Shown here one piece after another: positions 54,006 to 63,190 of a stretch of DNA of 64,000 bases. The translations under genes were made by a program, and so were the position numbers. The notes beneath the pieces are model-generated. The model had not been told where the DNA came from. It did no database searches and saw only the letters and a list, made by a program, of their open reading frames with translations. The stretch is from Cryomorphaceae bacterium (GTDB lineage: Bacteria > Bacteroidota > Bacteroidia > Flavobacteriales_D > Crocinitomicaceae). Position 1 is the stretch's first letter; each line of letters opens with the position of its first letter. The stretch lies in contig JAIXUE010000022.1 in assembly GCA_027483605.1 (NCBI GenBank), forward strand, positions 106,136 to 170,135, given 5' to 3'.

Positions 54006-56576
54006 TTATTCGAATACGATTTTCATCTCGACGCGTCGGTTCTTCTGACGGCCTTCAGGGGTGTCGTTGGTAGCGATTGGTTTGGTTTCGCCAAAGTAGA
54101 GTGTGAGCAGACGTGATGGATCAACTCCTTGACTGATCAGATATGCCTTGAGCGCCTCTGCACGTTTTTTAGAAAGGACTAGGTTGCCGTTGTCGTCGCC
54201 GACGTTATCGGTATGGCCAGAAATTTCAAGTTTCCAGGTTGTTTTCTTTTTGAGCACTTCTGCGAGCTCGTTGAGTGAAGGCTTAGAAGATTCAAAAATG
54301 ATGTCCTTGCCGGTTTCAAACTCAAGATTGTCGAAGGCTGTTTTGAGTACTTCAATAACCGCTTGCTCAATGACAGGGCAACCCTTGTTAGTTTTCGGAC
54401 CAGGCGTGTTAGGGCAGTCGTCGTCTTTATCGAGTAAGCCATCGTTGTCTGAGTCTTTGTAAGGACAGCCTTTGTTGGCTTTAGGACCAGCAAGGTTCGG
54501 ACAGTCGTCGTCTTTGTCGAGCAAGCCATCTGCGTCGGTGTCTGGCCATGGGCAACCTTGGTTTTCTTTCGGACCAGCTACGCTAGGGCAGTTGTCTACA
54601 TAATCAAACAGGCCATCATTGTCTTGGTCTGGGCAGCCTTGGTTTTCTTTCGGGCCGGCATTATCAGGACAAACGTCTTCTGCATCGGTAATGCCATCTC
54701 CATCTTTGTCAGGACAGCCTTTCAAGGTAGCCACGCCGGCCACTGTTGGGCAAGCATCTTCCGAATCGATGATTTTGTCGCCGTCCGTATCTGGGCAACC
54801 TTTGAATTCTGTGAGACCAGCTACAGTAGGGCAAGCGTCTTCGGAGTCGATGATTTTGTCGCCGTCCGTATCTGGACAACCTTTAAATTCTTTGAGGCCA
54901 GCAACGGTAACGCAGGCATCTTCTGAATCTGGAATGCCATCGTTGTCGGTATCTGGGCAGCCTAAGAAAGCCCATGTTCCAGGTACGGATTTACATTCGT
55001 CCATTTTGTCAGAAACCTTGTCTTTGTCTTTGTCTTTGACGCGGTGGTATAAAATTGGTAAGCGCAAACCAGCGTAAAAATCAACACCGCTGATGTCACC
55101 TTTTGCACGCAATAAATTCATGTCGTTCATGCCTATGATCACTGGGCCGATGCGGGTAGCTAGGCCAGTACGCAAGCCGCTATACTTATTGTAGGCAATC
55201 GGGAAATAAAGACCAAAGTAGGGGCTATCAAAGCTTGGCGTCAAAGAAAATTGACTTGCGATATTTACTTTGGTGTCTTTGTTTTTGGGAATCATGTTGA
55301 TCATTGCCGTTGCATTCACGTAGAAGTAGCTCCAGATATGGTAGTCTAGTTGCAAACTCATGGCAGTTGGGGTGCGCATACGGAAGGTTTGGGCGGGGTC
55401 TTGTAATGAAACCCATTCAGTGTTACCCGCTGCCGTAGATTCATTGATCAATGAGTCAATGACCATATCGAAAGATGTTAAATCTGTAGAGCTATCAAAG
55501 CGACGCAAATCAAAAAGCGAGCTTGAATTCACAACGAAGTTGCGGCTCAAACCTCCTTTGGTGAATTTCATGGCGCCCATGTCGAGCATTGAAAAACCTA
55601 CGCGTGCCTTGTATTTGTTTTCATTGCGCATCCAGAGGTCGGTTTTTCCATCCATGTCGTATTTGTATTTAGCATAGTTGGGACGCCATTCATAGACCGC
55701 ACCAATATCAAGACCAAAGCCAATGGAACCTGGCTTGAGGTAACTGGCAAGGTTGTTCTGATTGATATCGCCATTCACTCCTGCGGTAATAAAATCACCG
55801 ACTTCCTTAGAATAACCGTAGTCAAAAGTACCAGCGAGGTATTGGGAAGTATCTTCATTGATGAGGTTGTAACTGAAATCTTTGGTATGAACATAAGCAC
55901 TCGCAAAGCCGAGTAAAACTTTTGGGCTGATACCTATCTTTAAGAAGTGCTCTTTGTTATCGATGAGCACTTGGCTGTAATTGAAGCCGATTTCACTCCA
56001 GGTGAGGTGATTCACATTAATGAGTTCTTCGTTGAGTTGCGTATTCCACAAAGCAGGGTATTCCAAGCCTTCTTCTGACAATACGGCCAATTTAGGATCC
56101 ATGTTATCGACATTTGTAATCGAACGCAAGTTGGCATAGATACCAAGTGAGCGCTTTTCACCAATATGGAAAGCCAAATTGAATAGATCGAGCCTAAAGT
56201 TGATATTGGCGCCTAAAACACCGTCAGTTCCGGCATTGTAATTACGTACAATAAGGCGATCAATAAAAGTAGACGACGGATACGCCCAAGAATTGAGTAT
56301 CGCCGTATCTGTAAGTGATTTAGCCCACCAATAGCCGCCATTGCCTTGTTCTGTTCGCATGGCGTCGGCATTGAAGTAACCAAAATTTTGATAAGCAAAT
56401 AGGTTCATGGCCGGCAAGGCTAAGTCCATTTTGTAGCGCCCATCTACAAAAGATGCCGGATTTACTAAATTACCCATTGCGCCGGCGTAGTTACTCGTAC
56501 TTGCACCCAAATAGGCCTGTGCTTGTGCTTGGAAGGCACTGAACAGCAATAAAAATGACCAGGTTAATTTTCTCAT
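54006..56576 (-). CDS. OmpA-family outer membrane protein with DUF5723-like N-terminal region and thrombospondin type 3 repeats
   Basis: 856 aa: signal peptide, beta-barrel-like N-term, repeated DTDGDKIIDSEDACPTVAGL..FKGCP units, C-terminal OmpA LEISGHTDNVGDDNGNLVLSKKRAEALKAYLISQGVDPSRL. Confidence 0.9.
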   Translation of the reverse strand: MRKLTWSFLLLFSAFQAQAQAYLGASTSNYAGAMGNLVNPASFVDGRYKMDLALPAMNLFAYQNFGYFNADAMRTEQGNGGYWWAKSLTDTAILNSWAYPSSTFIDRLIVRNYNAGTDGVLGANINFRLDLFNLAFHIGEKRSLGIYANLRSITNVDNMDPKLAVLSEEGLEYPALWNTQLNEELINVNHLTWSEIGFNYSQVLIDNKEHFLKIGISPKVLLGFASAYVHTKDFSYNLINEDTSQYLAGTFDYGYSKEVGDFITAGVNGDINQNNLASYLKPGSIGFGLDIGAVYEWRPNYAKYKYDMDGKTDLWMRNENKYKARVGFSMLDMGAMKFTKGGLSRNFVVNSSSLFDLRRFDSSTDLTSFDMVIDSLINESTAAGNTEWVSLQDPAQTFRMRTPTAMSLQLDYHIWSYFYVNATAMINMIPKNKDTKVNIASQFSLTPSFDSPYFGLYFPIAYNKYSGLRTGLATRIGPVIIGMNDMNLLRAKGDISGVDFYAGLRLPILYHRVKDKDKDKVSDKMDECKSVPGTWAFLGCPDTDNDGIPDSEDACVTVAGLKEFKGCPDTDGDKIIDSEDACPTVAGLTEFKGCPDTDGDKIIDSEDACPTVAGVATLKGCPDKDGDGITDAEDVCPDNAGPKENQGCPDQDNDGLFDYVDNCPSVAGPKENQGCPWPDTDADGLLDKDDDCPNLAGPKANKGCPYKDSDNDGLLDKDDDCPNTPGPKTNKGCPVIEQAVIEVLKTAFDNLEFETGKDIIFESSKPSLNELAEVLKKKTTWKLEISGHTDNVGDDNGNLVLSKKRAEALKAYLISQGVDPSRLLTLYFGETKPIATNDTPEGRQKNRRVEMKIVFE
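54375..55015 (-). repeat. thrombospondin type 3 (calcium-binding) repeat block within the OmpA CDS
   Basis: About eight D-x-D-x-D-G-x-x-D...C-P units with near-identical nucleotide copies (for example gattttgtcgccgtccgtatctgg twice). Confidence 0.85.
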
Positions 56577-58720
56577 TGTTTGTTGTATTGAATGATATAG
56601 GTTCCTAAAAATGTGGTAATCGAATAGGCGTTGTTCCCAAAAGAACTCAGCTGAACTTCTTGCTGACCATGGCGTTTTTCGGTGTCGAGGTCTCTACATA
56701 AGTCGTCGAGCAGGTAGATTTGGTTGCCTACGGCATCTATTACACTGATGATACTTTGGTTATTGGGACCATAAAAGCTTGAAATTTGTGAAAGTTCAAC
56801 AGCAGGTATGGTCTTTTCCCAAACACGCTGCCCTTTTGAGTTGAAGGCAAAAAGGCTGTTATTGCGCTTAAAGATAAGGATTTGGTTCGATGCTTGCATA
56901 TAAGATCCGACACATTGAACGCGAGCAGGCACTTCAAATTGTTTTTGACCGTTCAAGGATAAAATTGTGGCGGTTGTTTGTGTTGTTTTGACAGCGAAAG
57001 CTGCTTGGTCATTTCCGACTAGAACATAGGTTGAGTCTACATTTTGCTTGATCGCCACCCTGCGTTTAGCCAAATCAATAATTTGTTGTTGGCCATCCGT
57101 TAAAATACTGACGTACGTTTTTCCGTTTTGTTTGTAGCTATGGAATTTGCGAACCTTACTGCCCAGATTGAATTGTTTGATCAGCCCACCGGTTTCGGAA
57201 ATCAACTGTATACTATTGGGACTGCCTGCGCATATGAATTCCTTTTTGCCTTTGTACTCGATTACCTGCATGCGTGTGCCGGCATCGTGCGTCAGGCGAT
57301 ACACCAAACGACCAGTTTTGTCAAATAATTGAGCTTCATGTTCCAATTGTACGCAAATGAGTTGTGCATAACCGCTGATTTGATACAGTTCAACTACTTC
57401 TTGACTGAGTTTCTTCTCCCATTTGCGCAAACCGTTGATATAGCCAACTAGTTGATGGTTTTCAGTGAGGGCAATCACGTTTCCACGCTCGGCAAAAGCT
57501 GCAAATTGCAAGACCCTAAAGCCCGGATTCATAACGAAATAATCTCTTATTTTATCTTGTTGCTGCAGCGTTTGAGCATTGAGTTTTTTATAACTCGTTT
57601 CGATAATTTGTGCACCCAGTAAGGAAACTGTTTTTTTCTGGTTGGCATCTACCCAGCGCGCACTGACCTTTCTTGGCATGTTTGCGTAGATTCGATTGGT
57701 CAGGGTTTCGTCCTGAGAAAGTGTTTGCCCCAAGGTGGCTGAAGCCAATGCTTGGTCAAGAAGTGTTTTACTGGGGCTCGCAAAAGCAAACTGCCCATAA
57801 GTTGCTAAATGCCAGGTTGTTTTGGTCTCGCTAATTAATACAGAAAACTGTAAGTTGTTGTAGGCAGCACTTTCGGTGTTGAGTTCTTCTCTTCTGAAGA
57901 ACTCGTTGAGGGTTTGAATTGGGTTGGCGTTTTCTAGAAAATCAAAAATGACTAAACTCGTGCTGTCTTGCTTGAGGTGTACAAAGCCGTGGCTGATGCA
58001 TTTGAACCATGGGCTTTTGGCAAAAGCGGGGTCCAATTGTTGGGCATAGGACTTGTCGTAGAAATAATAGCGCTTGAAAAAATCTGGAATGACGGCTGCG
58101 TAGAGCATTTGATCGTCTTGCTTGCGCAGGGAGGGGTTGGGGTTTTTGTATTTGAGGTAGCGGTAGTGCGCATCTTTTTTACAGTAAGTTTCGGTCAGGC
58201 GAATTTCCTTGTCTTGACCCCATTTGAGCCAGGTGTAGCTTGCCTTGGCGCTTAAACTGAATTGCAGCGGTTCGGCAGCGGGCAATTTGCCTTGGAATAG
58301 GATCAGTTGGTTGCGGTTGTATTTGCCGTGAAGCTGGCCAAATTCAAATTGCTTGAGCTTACCAAGCTGCAGTGGAAAAAGTCCGTTTGAAAAGAGGTTT
58401 TTGATATCTTTTTGTGTCCAATTGCCTTTTTTTTCGATCAGTATTTTGGTAGATTTTGCACTAAAAAAACACGTAACCGGTTCTTTAGATCTTTTGACAA
58501 CAGTGTAGTACAAACGCTGATTGAGTTCTGTGGTGACCATCCGTTCGTTATCCCAATCGAGTGCTTGGGGGTCTTGTACGATGTATACGGCTTGGTCCTT
58601 TGGGTTGAAATAAGTTCTGAAATCAACAAGGTTTTCGTTGGAAAGGAGGTCGTAAGAACTAAAGAGTACCCAGCCGAGCGCAAGAAGGCCCAGACAGATC
58701 AGAACAAGACGTTGGCGCAT
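56573..58720 (-). CDS. hypothetical membrane-anchored protein with beta-propeller-like C-terminal half
   Basis: N-terminal TM (MRQRLVLICLGLLALGWVLF); repetitive blocks such as ENHQLVGYINGLRKWEKKL, KTGRLVYRLTH, NSKGQRVWEKTI. Start reassigned to Met 58720; ATGA overlap with the downstream gene. Confidence 0.6.
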   Translation of the reverse strand: MRQRLVLICLGLLALGWVLFSSYDLLSNENLVDFRTYFNPKDQAVYIVQDPQALDWDNERMVTTELNQRLYYTVVKRSKEPVTCFFSAKSTKILIEKKGNWTQKDIKNLFSNGLFPLQLGKLKQFEFGQLHGKYNRNQLILFQGKLPAAEPLQFSLSAKASYTWLKWGQDKEIRLTETYCKKDAHYRYLKYKNPNPSLRKQDDQMLYAAVIPDFFKRYYFYDKSYAQQLDPAFAKSPWFKCISHGFVHLKQDSTSLVIFDFLENANPIQTLNEFFRREELNTESAAYNNLQFSVLISETKTTWHLATYGQFAFASPSKTLLDQALASATLGQTLSQDETLTNRIYANMPRKVSARWVDANQKKTVSLLGAQIIETSYKKLNAQTLQQQDKIRDYFVMNPGFRVLQFAAFAERGNVIALTENHQLVGYINGLRKWEKKLSQEVVELYQISGYAQLICVQLEHEAQLFDKTGRLVYRLTHDAGTRMQVIEYKGKKEFICAGSPNSIQLISETGGLIKQFNLGSKVRKFHSYKQNGKTYVSILTDGQQQIIDLAKRRVAIKQNVDSTYVLVGNDQAAFAVKTTQTTATILSLNGQKQFEVPARVQCVGSYMQASNQILIFKRNNSLFAFNSKGQRVWEKTIPAVELSQISSFYGPNNQSIISVIDAVGNQIYLLDDLCRDLDTEKRHGQQEVQLSSFGNNAYSITTFLGTYIIQYNKQ

Positions 58721-58736
58721 AAGGTTTTTTTCAAAG

Positions 58737-59348
58737 TTAGTCAAAAAGGCCAAGTTGATGATCTCGGGGCAATAATTGAAAAGTCATGCGGTGGTATGGG
58801 CTCGGACCAAATTCAGCAATTGCTTTTCTATGTGCAGGGGTCGGGTAGCCTTGATTTTGCGCCCAAGCATAGTGTGGATATGCTTGATCTAATTCTGTCA
58901 TGAGTGCGTCTCTATGTGTTTTTGCGAGGATACTCGCGGCCGCAATACTCGAAAAACGGGCATCTCCTTTGATCATGCAGGCATATGGAGTTTGAGCATA
59001 TGGCTTGAACCGGTTGCCGTCCACCAATATAAATGCGGGTTGTATTCGCAACTGCTCTAAAGCTCTGTGCATAGCCAGAATACCGGCATTAAGGATATTG
59101 ATTTGGTCAATTTCATGATGATCCACGATGCCAATTCCATAACAAAGTGCTTTTTCCAAGATTTCTTCGCGGAGTGCCGTGCGTTTTTTAACGCTAAGCT
59201 TTTTAGAATCGTTGAGTGCGGCAATTGGTTTGGCTGGATCCAAAATCACTGCTGCTGCAACAACCGGCCCCGCCAAGCAGCCTCTACCGGCTTCGTCACA
59301 ACCAGCCTCCGGAACAAGATCTTGATATTGTAAGATTAAATCTACCAC
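58737..59348 (-). CDS. rnhB: ribonuclease HII
   Basis: AGCDEAGRGCLAGPVVAAAVIL, LNDSKKLSVKKR, GDARFSSIAAASILAKTHRD. Confidence 0.96.
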   Translation of the reverse strand: MVDLILQYQDLVPEAGCDEAGRGCLAGPVVAAAVILDPAKPIAALNDSKKLSVKKRTALREEILEKALCYGIGIVDHHEIDQINILNAGILAMHRALEQLRIQPAFILVDGNRFKPYAQTPYACMIKGDARFSSIAAASILAKTHRDALMTELDQAYPHYAWAQNQGYPTPAHRKAIAEFGPSPYHRMTFQLLPRDHQLGLFD

Positions 59349-59401
59349 ACAACCAAATTATTGAAATATTTTGTAGTTTTATGCTAATCTAAATTCATCC
59401 C

Positions 59402-59770
59402 ATGAAAAAACTAACTCTTCTCGTATTGGCATTAGGTCTTAATTTGCTTGTTTTTGGTCAAAAGACACTTAGTGCATCGGCAACCAATCTCGCAGAGCTC
59501 AAAGGTGGAGTCGCTACTGGCCATATCCGACTTACTTTGCCTGCTGAAGTCACTGAAGAAAATGTCATTATGTACGCTAAGTACTATACCAACATGTTTA
59601 CCGTAGACTTCAACGCGAAGACACACGTAGCAACATTTCACATGCTCACCAATGATGCCAATTCAAGACGCGTTATTCTGCGTTTCTTAGGTGCAAATCA
59701 AATTGCCAATGTGCAGGTAGCTGAGCGCACTTATGATCTCGGTGCATTTTTTGACAATTTTTTACAATAA
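59402..59770 (+). CDS. hypothetical secreted protein
   Basis: 122 aa with signal peptide (MKKLTLLVLALGLNLLVFGQ); followed closely by the DUF4920 gene. Confidence 0.6.
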   Translation: MKKLTLLVLALGLNLLVFGQKTLSASATNLAELKGGVATGHIRLTLPAEVTEENVIMYAKYYTNMFTVDFNAKTHVATFHMLTNDANSRRVILRFLGANQIANVQVAERTYDLGAFFDNFLQ

Positions 59771-59791
59771 ACAATTTTCGTTCTCTCCCTC

Positions 59792-60280
59792 ATGAAAATC
59801 TTTTACGTAGCTGTTGCAGCCCTTTCTTTGTCTTTAACGAGTTGCAAAAGCACTCAAATCGCCTACAAACACTACGGCCCTGTTGCGGTAGATTCTACCC
59901 AAGCACTTACCCTAGATCAAATGCTTGTTGCTTTTAAGGCCAATCCCAAAAATGATGTTTTCACTTTTTCTGCACCATTAGTTGGTGTATGTCAGAGCGC
60001 GGGTTGTTGGGTCAATGTAAAGCCTAGTAATGGAGAGCTCATTCGCGTGCGTTTCAAAGACCACTTTCTGATTCCACCCACAACAGCAATCAATTCCGTA
60101 GCTTATTTTCATGGCCGTGCCTATTACGATACACTTTCTGTAGAGCTACAAAAACACTTTTTAGAAGATGCCAAAGCGCCTCAATCAGAAATTGATCAGA
60201 TTACTGCACCTAAAATAGAATTGAATTTTGAAGCAGACGGCGTTTGGGTTAAGAAGTCTTCTTCAAAACCAAAAAAGTAA
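59792..60280 (+). CDS. DUF4920-domain lipoprotein-like protein
   Basis: LTSCKS lipobox; FTFSAPLVGVCQSAGCWVNVKPSNGELIRVRFKDHFLIPP. Confidence 0.75.
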   Translation: MKIFYVAVAALSLSLTSCKSTQIAYKHYGPVAVDSTQALTLDQMLVAFKANPKNDVFTFSAPLVGVCQSAGCWVNVKPSNGELIRVRFKDHFLIPPTTAINSVAYFHGRAYYDTLSVELQKHFLEDAKAPQSEIDQITAPKIELNFEADGVWVKKSSSKPKK

Positions 60281-60303
60281 ACACAGTAAGCCTTCCTTGG
60301 TTT

Positions 60304-60873
60304 TTATTTTCTGAAATCATAAACTCCTCCTGGGGTAAAACAGAGGTGCAGCGGTATGTCGTCCGGATGCAAATCCGCTATGGGCACAAATTCGTCAAAT
60401 AAATGTAGCCCTATAAATAAGCAATCTGGCTTACACTGCTTAAGTAGGCGGTCATAAAAACCTTTCCCGTAGCCAACGCGTTGCCCTTCTGAATTGAGTC
60501 CGAGCAAGGGTACAAATACATAATCGAGTTTATGAGCAAGCAGTGTGCGACCGTGTTTGGGCTCAGGAATGCCAAAGGAACTGATTTCGAGTTGGCTCGG
60601 ATGCTCATAGTGGTAGAGCGTCAGGCTGTGGTCACTAAAATCAGCTTTAGATAAGATGGGATGCCCGCCTTTCAAAATAATGTCCTCGAGTAAGCCATAG
60701 GTAGAAATTTCTTTTTGCCGTTCAATCGGTAAAAAGATACTCACGAATTTCGACGAAAAAGGAAGGTAATCCAGCACAAGTGCTTGTACTTGTGCTGAGA
60801 TTTTGGTGATGTCGAAAGGGCTTAGCTGAGCTCGCTTGGCTTTGTATAGCTGGCGAATTTCGGCTTTTGTCAT
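60304..60873 (-). CDS. 5-formyltetrahydrofolate cyclo-ligase
   Basis: MTKAEIRQLYKAKRAQLS...FVPLLGLNSEGQRVGYGKGFYDRLL (canonical GxRxGxGxGxYDR). Confidence 0.93.
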   Translation of the reverse strand: MTKAEIRQLYKAKRAQLSPFDITKISAQVQALVLDYLPFSSKFVSIFLPIERQKEISTYGLLEDIILKGGHPILSKADFSDHSLTLYHYEHPSQLEISSFGIPEPKHGRTLLAHKLDYVFVPLLGLNSEGQRVGYGKGFYDRLLKQCKPDCLFIGLHLFDEFVPIADLHPDDIPLHLCFTPGGVYDFRK

Positions 60874-60874
60874 G

Positions 60875-63103
60875 TTATAAACGAACGCCGAGTTCGGAGA
60901 GCTTGCGGTTGTCTACAACAGCTGCTTTTTTGCGCAAACCACCCATTGCTTGGCCTTCAACTTGGTTGGCTAAACCTTGCATGAGTTGGTCTTTTTCTGC
61001 TTGGAAATTAGTTGTTGCAGGCGCTTTGGTGCTTGTTTTGATTTGGATCACGTAAACACCAGACTCCCCTTTAAGTGGGAGGGTGCGCTGACCTTTTTTC
61101 AAAGCTCCAGAGAATAAATTACCGATAATGGTAGGTTCGTAACCTGCATTTGAGATTTGTGGATTACCAAAGGTAACTTCTGCATCGATTACTGGTGTAT
61201 TGAATCTTTTTGAAATGGCTTGCAAAGATTTACCTGCCATTTGATTCATGAAACGTTTCGCTTTCTTTTCTTGGATGAGTTCTCTTTCCATTTGGCTGCG
61301 GACGTTTTCAAAAAGTGGCTCACCTTCCGGACGAATAGCGCTGATCATGGCAATTACGTATTTTTCTTTGTCGCGAATAGGAGAGAGGGTCATGGTACCA
61401 ACAGTAGCGTCTTCAGCATAAGCCATTTCCAAAACGCGGTCGCGGGCCATGGTGGTTGTGAAGCCATATACTTTTGGCGCTTTGTCTTCGATTTGGATGA
61501 CGCGTGGGGCATATTTTGCGCGCGTCACGATGGTATCAAAAAGAGTAGCTTTTTTGAAAGCATCTTCTTCTTTTGAGATTTTGCGATCGAGCTTCATGAG
61601 GATGCCGTTTACTTCGCTTTCCATGTTGGCGACGGTTTCGTCTGAAGGTTTGAAGGTAATTGTGATCGAAGCAAGAAGTGGGAATTTACCTGGAGCTCGG
61701 TCAAGTACTTCAATGATGTGGAAGCCAAAATCTGTCTTCACTACGCCTACCTTGCCGATAGGAGCCGTGGCACAATAGCCACCGAATTCTTTGACCATAT
61801 CGCCTTCGAGGAAATCTTCGTAAACACCACCTTTGTCTTTAGATCCGGGATCTTCTGAATATTTTTTAGCCATCGCATCCCAGTTCGTCTTGTTCAAAAC
61901 CTTAGCGATGCTGTCTGCTGTTTTCTTTTTTGCAGCAATAACTTTTTCGTCTTTGCTGCTGTTGGTAGAAATAAGAATATGGCGCGCTTTAAGGCTAGCA
62001 GGAGTAAAGCCAATGACTTTAGACAACACCATTTTTTCTTTAGATACATACGGACCAACAAGTTGACCTAATGCTGCCGTCTTGAAGATGGTATCTAGGC
62101 TCATTGGATAAGTTTGGTAGCGGTCTGCTTTTGGGTGCCCTTCCGGAACCGAGGTAGCACGTTTGTCGCTGAAGTAAACGGGTGTCTCGCTGTTTTGGGC
62201 CACAAAAGCGGAGTCGTTGGTGCTGGCTGAAAAGCCTGCACGGAGTGTATTCATTTTATTAGTAAATACAGTAGAATCGGCTTTTGATGGGCGAATATTG
62301 ACATCAAACATTTTGACGTCGCGATTTGCGTTGCGCACGAGGTATTTTTTGTCGCCTTTGTGTTCTTCGAAGTAAGTTTTCAATTCTGATTCAGAAACTT
62401 TGATGTCAGCATCAGAGATTTCAGTGTAACGACGTACCACGAAAGAAATCGTTTTCTTTTCGTTGTTGGCATAGTATTGATCTTCGGCTTCGAGGTCGGT
62501 AACGTAAACACCTTGCTTGAGTAAGCCAAAGTACTTCTCGGTTTTGCGGCGATCGGTGTGGTAGGCTTTGAAACCGTTCCATTGGTCTACAGCTTGTGCT
62601 TCTTTAGATTTTTTGAGGTTGTCAAGGGTTGCTTTGAGCTTGACACGGCCATTTTCTATGGATTGTGGTGTTTGGATACCTGTAAGGGAGTCTGTAAAAA
62701 ACTGCGCCAAATCTTGAATGACGTTGAAGCCATCTTTGGCATACCAGTAAGAATCGAGTTCGCGGTCGGTAACGGCGATACCTAATTTTTCGTATTCTTT
62801 GCTTAGAATAGTGGAGTCTACCATGAAGTTCCAGGCTTTGTCGCTGGATGCTTCCATATCTGTTTCCGTAAATTCTTTGCTATTTTGTGCAGCTTGGTTG
62901 CGCTCCTGTTCTTGGAACTTCGCACTAGCGATGCTGTAATTAGCAGGGTCTACTTTGTCACCAAAAACAAGACCAATACCATATTCACCTTCACCAATAC
63001 CAAACAAACTTTGGTAGTCATTGAGGATGAATGCCAATAAGGCAATACCAATCATTGCTACGAGTAAACCAGATTTTGCGCGAATTTTACCAATTAATGC
63101 CAT
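60875..63103 (-). CDS. peptidylprolyl isomerase (PpiD/SurA-like, parvulin domain)
   Basis: 742 aa: N-terminal TM MALIGKIRAKSGLLVAMIGIALLAFI; parvulin motif KARHILISTNSSKDEKVIAAKKKTADSI...YSEDPGSKDKGGVYEDFLEGDMVKEFGGYCATAPIGKVGVVKTDFGFHIIEVLDR. Confidence 0.93.
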   Translation of the reverse strand: MALIGKIRAKSGLLVAMIGIALLAFILNDYQSLFGIGEGEYGIGLVFGDKVDPANYSIASAKFQEQERNQAAQNSKEFTETDMEASSDKAWNFMVDSTILSKEYEKLGIAVTDRELDSYWYAKDGFNVIQDLAQFFTDSLTGIQTPQSIENGRVKLKATLDNLKKSKEAQAVDQWNGFKAYHTDRRKTEKYFGLLKQGVYVTDLEAEDQYYANNEKKTISFVVRRYTEISDADIKVSESELKTYFEEHKGDKKYLVRNANRDVKMFDVNIRPSKADSTVFTNKMNTLRAGFSASTNDSAFVAQNSETPVYFSDKRATSVPEGHPKADRYQTYPMSLDTIFKTAALGQLVGPYVSKEKMVLSKVIGFTPASLKARHILISTNSSKDEKVIAAKKKTADSIAKVLNKTNWDAMAKKYSEDPGSKDKGGVYEDFLEGDMVKEFGGYCATAPIGKVGVVKTDFGFHIIEVLDRAPGKFPLLASITITFKPSDETVANMESEVNGILMKLDRKISKEEDAFKKATLFDTIVTRAKYAPRVIQIEDKAPKVYGFTTTMARDRVLEMAYAEDATVGTMTLSPIRDKEKYVIAMISAIRPEGEPLFENVRSQMERELIQEKKAKRFMNQMAGKSLQAISKRFNTPVIDAEVTFGNPQISNAGYEPTIIGNLFSGALKKGQRTLPLKGESGVYVIQIKTSTKAPATTNFQAEKDQLMQGLANQVEGQAMGGLRKKAAVVDNRKLSELGVRL

Positions 63104-63167
63104 TTGTGTTCAATTTTAAGTTTGCGAATATAGGAAGATTTGAGCAGAGCCCCAAGTATTTGAACAC

Positions 63168-63190
63168 AAAAAAGGAGGTCTAACGACCTC
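63168..63190 (-). terminator. Rho-independent terminator overlapping the stop codon of the Pro-rich gene
   Basis: Minus strand: GGAGGTCGTTAGACCTCCTTTTTTT; TAG stop in the loop. Confidence 0.75.

Noticed and set aside
54375-55015. Regularly spaced repeats that could suggest a CRISPR array
   Set aside because: Units are in-frame TSP3 protein repeats inside an OmpA CDS, with diverged units and no unique spacers or cas genes.
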